Origin: an uncultured Lachnospiraceae bacterium
Lineage (GTDB): Bacteria; Bacillota; Clostridia; Lachnospirales; Lachnospiraceae
Assembly: GCA_945788595.1 (NCBI GenBank)
Contig: CALZMS010000101.1
Coordinates: forward strand, 1-5,217
DNA length: 5,217 nucleotides
Reading direction: 5' to 3'
This document shows positions 1 to 5,215 of the stretch, piece by piece (the first letter of the stretch is position 1; each line of letters begins with the position of its first letter). The notes beneath the pieces were generated by a model. That model saw only the letters and a list, made by a program, of their open reading frames with translations. It ran no database searches and had not been told where the DNA came from. The position numbers were made by a program, and so were the translations under genes.

Positions 1-1632
1 CAGAAGATGGGGAATTCCATTATATACACTGAGCTCCACCACCTTGGGATCGATCATGATCAGCTTGACCTCATCCGGTTTTGCCTTGTAAAGAATACTC
101 ATGATCAATGTATTGATACATACGGACTTACCGGAGCCCGTAGCACCTGCGATCAGAAGGTGGGGCATTTTGGCAATATCGGTAATTACCGGCTGACCGG
201 CAATATCCTTGCCCACAGCAAAGGAAAGCTTCGATTCTGCCTGTTTAAACTGTACAGAATCCAGAAGATCTCCCAGATATACCGCGCTGTTGGTGGGATT
301 TGGCACCTCTATACCCACAGCAGCTTTACCTGGGATCGGCGCTTCAATACGTATATCTGCCACCGCCAGATTCAGCTTAATGTCATCAGCCAGATTGACA
401 ATGCGGCTGACCTTGACGCCCTGTTCCGGCTGCAGCTCATAGCGTGTAACTGTAGGACCGCAGCTGGCATTTGTCACAGAGACTCTGACCCCGAAGCTGT
501 TTAAGGTATCTTCCAGCTTCTTTGCTGTCTCATACAGCATTTTGTCACTGGCACCGCCGGTCTTTTTGCTTCCTTTCTGCAAAAGACTTAAGGGCGGGAA
601 AGCATATTCTTTCTCCTGTTTTTCTGACTGCCTTATCTCCGAAAGGATCTGCTGCTCCTGCTGCAGTTTTTCCTTTGATGTCATTTTCTTTGGTTTTTGC
701 TCCGGTGTATTCTTTTCCTGTTCCTGTGCCATCAGTTCCTCACCGGTAACAGGAGGGATCTCCTCCTGCGCTCGCACGATATGAAACTGGCTGTCTTTTG
801 GCATTTCCTGCGGCAATGTATCCTCTGTCACTGACTGTGCCTTTTTGGTTCTGCGGGAAGGCTTCTCCTGTGAGGTTTGAGCTTCCACAGACATTTCTTC
901 CGCAGAAAATGGCGTGGGAACTGATGATTCCATACCTGGATGTTTAAGGTCGGTAGCTGCAAAATTAATGCCGGCGTATTCTGAAGACGTCCGCCGGGAT
1001 GATGTTCCTTTTACCTGTGTACGGGCACGTTCCATAACCAGACGACTCTTATCCTGCAGAGGGTGCAAAAGCGATTTCTGCGTAAGCAAAACACTGCTGA
1101 TGATCAGAGCCAGCACAAGCACGATCAGTGTTCCAGTCTCTCCCAGAAGATACCCCAGTCCGCGGACAATGGCCAGTCCCACAACTCCGCCGCAAAAATG
1201 ATCTGCTGAAGCTGCCCGGTAAGCATAAGAAAACTTTGCCGGATTATCACCCGAAAACAGCATTTCAGCCAATGCGCAGAAACATACAAATACCACTGCC
1301 AGACTAAGATTTACTCTTAACTTTTGTGCGAGCACTCTATGCTCCAAGCCTGTACGGATCAGAAAATACAAAAGAAATGGAAATACATAGGCCATCAGTC
1401 CAAAACAGCCAAACAATACCGATGACAAAAATGATCCCACGATACCACAGATCCCAAAAAGACTCAGAAACAGGATCAGACAGACCGCAATGGTGATCCA
1501 GTGCAGAATTTCACGCAGGAAACGTGACTGTGCAGGCATAACAGATGTTTTCTTTCTGACAGAAGCACTGCCTTTGCCAGAGGTGCTCTTTTTTGCAGTT
1601 GTCTTTTTTTTGGTTGATTTATTCGTCGCCAC
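1..1632 (-). CDS. ftsK: DNA translocase FtsK/SpoIIIE, N-terminal 544 residues (3' end cut by window edge)
   Basis: Membrane-anchored hexameric ATPase that pumps double-stranded DNA through the closing septum, for terminus segregation and, in spore formers, forespore chromosome translocation. The frame is open from a GTG at 1632 to the left edge. GGAGG lies 5 nt before the GTG; ATG at codon 32 is the alternative start, but it would discard only a Lys/Ser/Thr-rich tail. In order: a basic N-terminus (1-36); about four membrane segments (about 42-70, 71-92, 107-125, 149-183); a charged Gln/Glu/Lys-rich linker (about 186-344) that is typically poorly conserved; then the alpha/beta motor core from FPPLSLL (345). 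Walker A is GATGSGKS at 496-503, followed by the family segment LIMIDPKVVELS. Walker B and the DNA-reading gamma domain would lie beyond the window, so roughly a third is missing. It sits 64 nt after the uppP-like stop with no terminator or clear promoter between, suggesting co-transcription. ftsK/spoIIIE near tepA is also seen in B. subtilis. Confidence 0.95.
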   Translation of the reverse strand, partial: MATNKSTKKKTTAKKSTSGKGSASVRKKTSVMPAQSRFLREILHWITIAVCLILFLSLFGICGIVGSFLSSVLFGCFGLMAYVFPFLLYFLIRTGLEHRVLAQKLRVNLSLAVVFVCFCALAEMLFSGDNPAKFSYAYRAASADHFCGGVVGLAIVRGLGYLLGETGTLIVLVLALIISSVLLTQKSLLHPLQDKSRLVMERARTQVKGTSSRRTSSEYAGINFAATDLKHPGMESSVPTPFSAEEMSVEAQTSQEKPSRRTKKAQSVTEDTLPQEMPKDSQFHIVRAQEEIPPVTGEELMAQEQEKNTPEQKPKKMTSKEKLQQEQQILSEIRQSEKQEKEYAFPPLSLLQKGSKKTGGASDKMLYETAKKLEDTLNSFGVRVSVTNASCGPTVTRYELQPEQGVKVSRIVNLADDIKLNLAVADIRIEAPIPGKAAVGIEVPNPTNSAVYLGDLLDSVQFKQAESKLSFAVGKDIAGQPVITDIAKMPHLLIAGATGSGKSVCINTLIMSILYKAKPDEVKLIMIDPKVVELSVYNGIPHLL

Positions 1633-1696
1633 AAATACCTCCAGAACAGCTGACTCCCTATCCTGAGCGCGCACCCGTTTGTCCGGTCACTTTTTA

Positions 1697-2575
1697 TTAT
1701 GCCAGATACAGATGACAGCCGATACATAGAAGGGCCAGAAGGAAACAATATAAGGAAAAGATATGCAGACTATGCTTTTGCACCAGACGCAGACAGCCAC
1801 GAATGGCCAGACAGCCGATCAGTGCAGAAGCAAGCGCACAAACAACAACAACACCAAGCGTTTCTCCTGAAAATCCCTTTGCAAACAAATTTCCTATAGT
1901 ATACACAAAAGCTCCGGCCAGAACAGGAACCGACATCAAAATAGAACAGATGATCGCTGATTTCTTAGTCTGTCCCAGAAGAAGAAACACAGCCAGCGTC
2001 ACTGCAAACCGGGACACTCCCGGAAATACCGTTGCTCCCTGACATATTCCCACTACAAGGATCTGCCAGAGCACAAGATCCTGCGGCACCTTTTTTCCAT
2101 TTGGCAAAAAAGCAGCCACCAGAAGAAAAATTGCCGAGATCAAAAACCCCATACCCACAGAGAGTATATTTTCTGAAAGGCGTTCCGTCAGATCGCGGAC
2201 CAGCACTCCTACCAGAATCGTAGGAATATTTCCCACCAGGCAGAGAAAAGTTATTTTTCCGTAATTGGAAGTAAATACCGGATGATACGGTTCCAGGGTT
2301 CCTTTTTTGATCTGCTCCACACGCTGGGAAATATTCCTGTGAACAAGGCCCGGAATACGAAGGAGCTCTGCCAGAATATGCAGAAGTTCTTTTTTCATAA
2401 AAAACAGAATAGCCACCAGGCTGCCCAGATGAGCCGCTGCCATAAACGCAACCGGGGACGTGGTCTTCATATCCAGTAATGTATACAAAAGCATACTGTG
2501 TCCTGAACTGCTGACCGGCAGAAAAGCGGTAAGCCCCTGCACGATTCCAATGAAAAGTGCTTTGATGATAAGCAT
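1697..2575 (-). CDS. uppP: UppP/BacA-family undecaprenyl-diphosphate phosphatase-like membrane protein, with altered motif
   Basis: The family dephosphorylates undecaprenyl diphosphate to recycle the lipid carrier for peptidoglycan and other envelope polymers, and can confer bacitracin resistance. This copy has 292 residues, near the usual 265-290, with about eight hydrophobic segments. Motif 1 reads QGLTAFLPVSSSGH (13-26) and motif 2 PGVSRFAVT (185-193). Compared with E. coli UppP, the Ser27, His30, Arg174 and Thr178 equivalents are kept (Ser23, His26, Arg189, Thr193). Glu17 is Gln13, which the (E/Q)xxxE motif allows, but Glu21 is Ala17, and the usual RSG of motif 2 is RFA. The second inverted-repeat half is visible as GICQGATVFPGVSR (176-189). 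AAAGGA lies 9 nt before the ATG. It has its own promoter and leads into ftsK. Family membership is firm. Catalytic activity is uncertain because of Ala17; it could be a divergent phosphatase or a non-catalytic or transport paralogue. Confidence 0.88.
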   Translation of the reverse strand: MLIIKALFIGIVQGLTAFLPVSSSGHSMLLYTLLDMKTTSPVAFMAAAHLGSLVAILFFMKKELLHILAELLRIPGLVHRNISQRVEQIKKGTLEPYHPVFTSNYGKITFLCLVGNIPTILVGVLVRDLTERLSENILSVGMGFLISAIFLLVAAFLPNGKKVPQDLVLWQILVVGICQGATVFPGVSRFAVTLAVFLLLGQTKKSAIICSILMSVPVLAGAFVYTIGNLFAKGFSGETLGVVVVCALASALIGCLAIRGCLRLVQKHSLHIFSLYCFLLALLCIGCHLYLA

Positions 2576-2594
2576 AGGTATTGTTCCTTTATCT

Positions 2595-2607
2595 ATTGTA
2601 CAATTGT
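2595..2607. promoter_or_regulatory. Overlapping perfect dyads in the uppP leader
   Basis: ATTGTACAAT (2595-2604) and ACAATTGT (2600-2607) are overlapping perfect palindromes between the predicted transcription start and the uppP ribosome binding site. They could be a second repressor site beside the 2622-2639 palindrome, or a chance product of AT-rich DNA. The evidence is only symmetry and position. Confidence 0.3.
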
Positions 2608-2621
2608 GTTTTTCCTTTTAG

Positions 2622-2639
2622 TATCAAATCGAGTTGATA
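2622..2639. promoter_or_regulatory. Candidate operator, MarR-type palindrome over the uppP promoter
   Basis: On the minus strand TATCAACTCGATTTGATA is an 18-bp dyad: TATCAA and TTGATA arms around a TCGA centre, with 16 of 18 positions symmetric. It begins at the last base of the -10 hexamer and covers the expected transcription start (near 2632), where a bound repressor would block RNA polymerase. Length and AT-rich arms resemble MarR-family operators in general. No regulator gene is present in the window, so the binding protein is unknown. Confidence 0.5.
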
Positions 2640-2667
2640 TTATAGCATAGATTTCTCCTTAGGACAA
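2639..2667 (-). promoter_or_regulatory. Sigma-A-type promoter of uppP-ftsK
   Basis: Minus strand: -35 TTGTCC (2667-2662, 4 of 6 to consensus), 17-bp spacer, perfect -10 TATAAT (2644-2639) preceded by TG as an extended -10 (TGCTATAAT). AT-rich DNA at 2668-2690 could act as an UP element. The predicted start near 2632 leaves a leader of about 57 nt before the uppP ATG. It lies directly downstream of the tepA terminator, as expected for a new transcription unit. Confidence 0.8.
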
Positions 2668-2675
2668 TCCTTTAT

Positions 2676-2696
2676 TTTTTGCGCAAAAATGTGCGC
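2676..2696. other. Small palindromes between terminator and promoter
   Basis: TTTTTGCGCAAAAA (2676-2689) is a perfect 14-bp palindrome. It overlaps a second small stem, GCGCA/TGCGC (2681-2685 with 2692-2696, 6-nt loop). They sit between the tepA terminator and the uppP -35. They could add to termination or form a protein site; neither is shown, and no T tract follows on the minus strand. Confidence 0.35.
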
Positions 2697-2697
2697 C

Positions 2698-2730
2698 AAA
2701 AAACGCCGGCTTTCTCCTCCGGCGTTTTTT
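2698..2730 (-). terminator. Rho-independent terminator after tepA
   Basis: A perfect 12-bp stem, AAAAAACGCCGG with CCGGCGTTTTTT, around a 9-nt loop, starts 13 nt after the tepA stop codon. The GC core CGCCGG/CCGGCG is followed by six T on the minus strand. The A tract on the other side makes it potentially bidirectional, but no plus-strand gene approaches it. It separates the tepA unit from the uppP promoter. Confidence 0.93.
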
Positions 2731-2743
2731 CTTTCCCTTACTT

Positions 2744-3391
2744 TTATCCTTTTTTCTTCTCACCGATCAGGACATATAATTTCTGCAAAGCCTCCCGGAT
2801 TCCTCCTACTTCATCGATCAGCCCCTCCCGGACCGCCTCTTTTCCTTCCAGCATAGTCCCCACATCCTTTACAAGAGTGGCCGTATCAAGCATTAGATGC
2901 TCCAGCCGCTCAACAGTAATCTTTGAATGAGAGGAAACAAAAGCAGTGATCCTGTCCTGGGTCTTGACCAGATTTCTATATGACTGCATAACACCGATAA
3001 ACATACCATTGGAACGCACAGGATGAATCACCATAGTGGCACTGGGAACAATAAACGAATAATCCGCAGAAACCGCCAGCGGCACACCAATCGAATGACC
3101 CCCTCCCAGCACCAGAGACACTGTCGGCTTACTCAAAGAGGCAATCATCTCCGCAATAGCAAGACCAGCCTCCACATCCCCGCCCACCGTATTCAGCAGG
3201 ATCAGAAGCCCCTCTACCTCATCATCATCCTCCACCATAGCCAGTTTAGGCAATATATGTTCATACTTCGTCGTCTTCGCCCGCTCCCCTAGCGCCTCAT
3301 GCCCTTCCACCTCTCCAGTAATCGACAGGAGAAAAATTCTCCCCTTCAAAGTTTCAATATTTTCACTTTTTACTTTATCATTTTCCGCCAT
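2744..3391 (-). CDS. tepA: ClpP-like serine protease, TepA/YmfB type
   Basis: A 215-residue protein of the ClpP/crotonase fold, nearest in type to B. subtilis TepA (YmfB, translocation-enhancing protein), a cytoplasmic Clp-like peptidase whose gene also lies near spoIIIE. The start chosen is ATG at 3391, with AAGGAG 9 nt upstream. The in-frame ATG at 3400 directly abuts the Shine-Dalgarno, and a longer frame from 3553 would run through the hairpin element, so both are unlikely. Visible features: LNTVGGDVEAG (66-76) as the oxyanion-forming loop; candidate nucleophile Ser100 in GGGHSIG; His123 in MVIHPVRSNG; Asp176 as likely third member, just before the EAVREGLIDEVGG segment (185-197). The triad is therefore complete. 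The C-terminus is short and lysine-rich (EKKKG). A strong terminator follows at once. It probably shares a transcript with yebC, 294 nt upstream. Natural substrate and partner ATPase are not evident from sequence. Confidence 0.9.
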   Translation of the reverse strand: MAENDKVKSENIETLKGRIFLLSITGEVEGHEALGERAKTTKYEHILPKLAMVEDDDEVEGLLILLNTVGGDVEAGLAIAEMIASLSKPTVSLVLGGGHSIGVPLAVSADYSFIVPSATMVIHPVRSNGMFIGVMQSYRNLVKTQDRITAFVSSHSKITVERLEHLMLDTATLVKDVGTMLEGKEAVREGLIDEVGGIREALQKLYVLIGEKKKG

Positions 3392-3450
3392 AGCATACAT
3401 CTCCTTTTTTCTCACAGTATGTGCACCAAAAGAAAAATAATACGCCAAAG

Positions 3451-3660
3451 TCAGCTGCAGACTGATGGTGATGCGGTATATGTATACACTTTTCGCGACT
3501 TTACCGAGCACGACTCCAAGACTACAGGCTCGGAGCGAGCGCAGGAGGAGCAAAAAGCGTATACATATACCACAGCGCCATTATTTTGCAGCGTCCGTCC
3601 CCACACAAAAAGACCCGTCCAAAGCACAATAAATGCTCCGAACAGGCCTCCCTCTCTCAT
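3451..3660 (-). CDS. Doubtful small membrane-protein ORF between yebC and tepA
   Basis: 69 codons start 25 nt after the yebC stop codon. The first 24 or so residues look like one membrane helix (LFGAFIVLWTGLFVWGR at about 6-22), and this part does not overlap another gene. From about residue 29 on, the ORF is simply the translation of the hairpin element (for example AVVYVYAFCSSCARSEP), so the C-terminal two thirds are probably not native protein. AGGA lies only 1 nt before the ATG, too close for efficient initiation. It could be a small membrane protein whose 3' part was replaced by insertion of the repeat, or no gene at all. I do not recognise a family. Confidence 0.22.
   Translation of the reverse strand: MREGGLFGAFIVLWTGLFVWGRTLQNNGAVVYVYAFCSSCARSEPVVLESCSVKSRKVYTYTASPSVCS
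3470..3576 (-). repeat. 107-base inverted-repeat element, long RNA hairpin between yebC and tepA
   Basis: Arms 3470-3495 and 3551-3576 (26 nt each) are inverted copies with four differences and an identical 13-nt core, GGTATATGTATAC. In minus-strand RNA three of the four differences become G-U pairs, leaving a single C-U mismatch; on the plus strand they would be A-C mismatches. The sequence therefore folds best in the sense in which yebC-tepA is transcribed. The 55-nt central part holds a further stem, CCGAGC with GCTCGG (3528-3533 with 3504-3509). No T run follows, so it is not a simple terminator. It could be a REP- or MITE-like dispersed element, an RNase III-type processing site, or an mRNA stabiliser. 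Whether other copies exist cannot be seen here. Confidence 0.7.
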
Positions 3661-3685
3661 TTCCTATCAAAATAGACAAAAAATC

Positions 3686-4414
3686 TTATTCATCCCAGTT
3701 ATGGTAAACATCCTGCACATCATCATCGTCCTCCAGAAGATCCAGAATCCTCTGCAGACACTTGATGTTCTCCTCATCCGTAACCTCAACATAATTCTGC
3801 GGAATCTGCGTAATATCAGCCTCCGCCATAGCAATACCCTCTTTTTCCAGAGTTTCGCGTACATCAGAGAAATCTTCCGGGGAAGTAATGATCTCAAAAC
3901 AATCCTCTTCATCAGAGAAATCTTCCGCGCCGGCATCCAGAGCCAGCATCATCAGATCATCCGCATCCATCTCAAAGTCTTCTTTGTCGATAATGATACG
4001 ACCCTTCTCATCAAACATAAAGGAAACGCTTCCCTGCGCGCCCATGGAACCTTTACCTTTGTTAAAAGCACTTCTGACATTGGCCGCTGTACGGTTTTTG
4101 TTATCTGTCAGTGTCTTAACGATGATCGCTACACCGCCCGGGCCATAGCCTTCGTAGATATTTGTCTCGTAATTGTTTGCATCACTGTCTCCGGCAGCCT
4201 TTTTGATACCGCGTTCAATGGTATCGTTAGGCACATTGTTGGCTTTGGCTTTCGCGATTACATCACGCAGCTTGCTGTTGCTTGCTGGATCAGCGCCGCC
4301 CTCTTTTACAGCAACAACGATCTCACGGCCGATCATGGTAAAAATCTTACCTTTTTTGGCGTCATTTTTTTCTTTTTTATGCTTGATATTTGCAAACTTT
4401 GAATGTCCTGACAT
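3686..4414 (-). CDS. yebC: YebC/PmpR-family protein
   Basis: 242 residues, full length for the family (about 240-250), opening with the signature [14 protein letters not shown] and a basic N-terminal helical region (1-75). The central segment [11 protein letters not shown] (89-99) and [17 protein letters not shown] (118-134) are highly typical. The C-terminus is strongly acidic ([17 protein letters not shown]). GAGGAG lies 7 nt before the ATG. Members were first described as DNA-binding regulators (PmpR in Pseudomonas); more recent work on some YebC proteins points to a role on the ribosome, relieving stalling at proline runs. Which applies here cannot be told from sequence. It has its own promoter and a structured leader, and probably shares a transcript with tepA. 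The cytoplasm is the expected location, since no signal or membrane segment is seen. Confidence 0.96.
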   Translation of the reverse strand: MSGHSKFANIKHKKEKNDAKKGKIFTMIGREIVVAVKEGGADPASNSKLRDVIAKAKANNVPNDTIERGIKKAAGDSDANNYETNIYEGYGPGGVAIIVKTLTDNKNRTAANVRSAFNKGKGSMGAQGSVSFMFDEKGRIIIDKEDFEMDADDLMMLALDAGAEDFSDEEDCFEIITSPEDFSDVRETLEKEGIAMAEADITQIPQNYVEVTDEENIKCLQRILDLLEDDDDVQDVYHNWDE

Positions 4415-4447
4415 ATGGTCACTCCTCTTTCTTTATAGTATATATCC

Positions 4448-4469
4448 TCTGTCTGTCATCACAGACAGA
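4448..4469 (-). promoter_or_regulatory. Perfect 9-bp hairpin in the yebC leader
   Basis: In minus-strand RNA UCUGUCUGU pairs perfectly with ACAGACAGA around a GAUG tetraloop, ending 33 nt before the yebC start codon. No U tract follows, so it is not a terminator. It could affect translation or stability, or be a DNA dyad bound by a protein. Confidence 0.5.
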
Positions 4470-4483
4470 TCGTTTATCCTGTT

Positions 4484-4505
4484 ACACGGCCCTTCTTTGC
4501 CGCGT
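4484..4505 (-). promoter_or_regulatory. Second, 7-bp hairpin in the yebC leader
   Basis: Minus-strand ACGCGGC pairs with GCCGTGT around an 8-nt loop, with one G-U pair. It begins about 14 nt after the -10 hexamer, so it would form near the 5' end of the transcript, upstream of the 9-bp hairpin. Confidence 0.35.
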
Positions 4506-4518
4506 ATACATTCGTGAC

Positions 4519-4548
4519 ATTATAGCACTTTCTTTTCCTATCCGTCAA
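4519..4548 (-). promoter_or_regulatory. Sigma-A-type promoter of yebC
   Basis: Minus strand: -35 TTGACG (4548-4543, 5 of 6 to consensus), 18-bp spacer, perfect -10 TATAAT (4524-4519) with an upstream TG (TGCTATAAT). The -35 lies 8 nt past the mazF stop codon. The start near 4512 gives a leader of about 98 nt. No terminator precedes it, so transcripts from alr-mazF may also read into yebC. Confidence 0.85.
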
Positions 4549-4571
4549 GAACTGAGTTATGTAGGCAGTTC
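4549..4571 (-). other. Small hairpin spanning the mazF stop codon
   Basis: Minus-strand GAACTG and CAGTTC form a perfect 6-bp stem with an 11-nt loop, CCTACATAACT, which contains both the TAA stop codon of mazF and a UACAU pentamer. It ends at the base next to the yebC -35 hexamer. It has no following U tract and is too weak to be called a terminator. Confidence 0.4.
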
Positions 4572-4904
4572 CAGACTGATACAAAGTGCCTTATTCACCT
4601 GCTTAAGCAGGTCAGCATCCAGATGACATACTTTATCCTTAAGGCGTTGCTTGTCGATCGTGCGAAGCTGTTCCAGCAAAATTACAGAATCACGGATGAT
4701 CGCGTAGGAGGACGCATCGATCTCAATATGTGTCGGCAATTTTGCCTTATTCATCTTTGATGTGATAGCTGCACAAATCACCGTAGGACTATGCTTATTG
4801 CCTATATCATTCTGAATGATCAGTACCGGACGTACACCTCCCTGTTCACTGCCCACAACAGGTCTTAAATCAGCGTAAAAAATGTCACCTCGTTTAATTA
4901 CCAC
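4557..4904 (-). CDS. ndoA: Type II toxin endoribonuclease MazF/NdoA (EndoA, PemK family)
   Basis: A 115-residue cytoplasmic ribonuclease that cuts single-stranded mRNA at short motifs (UACAU for B. subtilis NdoA) and stops growth unless held by antitoxin. The match to NdoA as I recall it is close and end to end: [32 protein letters not shown] (25-36), [10 protein letters not shown], and [17 protein letters not shown]. The catalytic pair known from the Bacillus enzyme, Arg25 and Thr48, is present at the same positions. The start is GTG at 4904, with GGAG 9 nt upstream. It follows alr as in B. subtilis, but the antitoxin gene found between them there (ndoAI) is absent: the 101-base gap holds no suitable ORF. 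No convincing promoter lies in the gap, so it is probably transcribed with alr. The toxin fold looks intact; its sequence specificity here is inferred. Confidence 0.95.
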   Translation of the reverse strand: MVIKRGDIFYADLRPVVGSEQGGVRPVLIIQNDIGNKHSPTVICAAITSKMNKAKLPTHIEIDASSYAIIRDSVILLEQLRTIDKQRLKDKVCHLDADLLKQVNKALCISLELPT

Positions 4905-5005
4905 ACTGTCACACTCCGATTTTAGAAATATACTGCTGCTTTGATTTCTCAGGGACAGTATTTCCAGTTTTCTCCGGTGTATGCAATTTCAGGTGTACAT
5001 CATAC

Positions 5006-5197
5006 TTATTTCACATAAACTCTTGGTACCCGTCTGGAAATATCACAGACAAGTTCATAATTAAAACGCCCGGACAGATTTCCCAGCATCTCTGCGGTTA
5101 TCTTTTCTTCTCCATCGCATCCCATCAATGTGACCTCGTCCAGCACCTGGACCCCGGGCACATCCGTCACATCTACCATAAACTGATCCATGCACAT
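5006..5197 (-). CDS. alr: Alanine racemase, C-terminal fragment (frame broken upstream)
   Basis: Alanine racemase is a PLP enzyme converting L- to D-alanine for peptidoglycan. The 63 residues visible are the end of its C-terminal beta domain: MCMDQFMVDVTDVPG, then ITAEMLGNLSGRFNYELVCDISRRVPRVY, a typical C-terminus of clostridial Alr. The Met of CMDQ corresponds to a residue lining the active site in Geobacillus Alr. The first ATG (5197) is not the true start, since homology clearly begins earlier. However, the codon before it is TAG (5200-5198), where family members read GR[V/I]. The last 20 bases, 5217-5198, read VLIHGHR in another frame, the stretch expected about 13 codons before. So the gene appears frameshifted, either truly or by a sequence error at the edge. 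PLP lysine and catalytic tyrosine lie outside the window. mazF follows 101 nt downstream. Confidence 0.85.
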   Translation of the reverse strand: MCMDQFMVDVTDVPGVQVLDEVTLMGCDGEEKITAEMLGNLSGRFNYELVCDISRRVPRVYVK

Positions 5198-5215
5198 CTA
5201 TGTCCATGGATCAGT
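5182..5215. repeat. 34-base near-perfect palindrome at the alr frame break
   Basis: Arms ACTGATCCATG (5182-5192) and CATGGATCAGT (5205-5215) are perfect 11-bp inverted copies. Inside, after one C-C mismatch, ACAT pairs with ATGT around a 2-base centre, so 30 of 34 bases are paired. It coincides with the point where the alr frame is interrupted. Confidence 0.8.

Noticed and set aside
7..504. 165-codon plus-strand frame
   Set aside because: It is antisense to the FtsK motor core, which is clearly coding (Walker A, LIMIDPK segment).
1476..1748. 90-codon minus-strand frame across the uppP-ftsK junction
   Set aside because: It overlaps the uppP C-terminus and the FtsK N-terminal region in another frame; the FtsK frame has a strong ribosome binding site and membrane helices.
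3400..3470. Separate promoter for tepA
   Set aside because: TATTAT is a plausible -10, but the hexamer 17 bases upstream (TCAGTC) is poor; not supportable.
3392..3553. Longer tepA start at 3553 adding about 54 residues
   Set aside because: The extension translates the inverted repeat and has no good ribosome binding site; the ATG at 3391 has AAGGAG at 9 nt and begins a normal TepA N-terminus.
3667..3936. 89-codon, arginine-rich minus-strand frame
   Set aside because: It is an out-of-frame reading of the acidic GAN-rich end of yebC, which explains its Arg/Met-rich, low-complexity composition.
3299..4402. 367-codon open frame on the plus strand
   Set aside because: It is antisense to yebC, the hairpin gap and the start of tepA, has no sensible ribosome binding site and no recognisable domain; yebC on the other strand is unmistakable.
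4502..4511. Decamer ATGTATACGC shared by the yebC leader and the hairpin element arm
   Set aside because: Ten bases built around the simple GTATAC palindrome, which recurs elsewhere in the window; chance is an adequate explanation.
4905..5005. Promoter for mazF in the alr-mazF gap
   Set aside because: TATATT and TAAAAT could be -10 hexamers, but no acceptable -35 lies 16-18 bases upstream of either.
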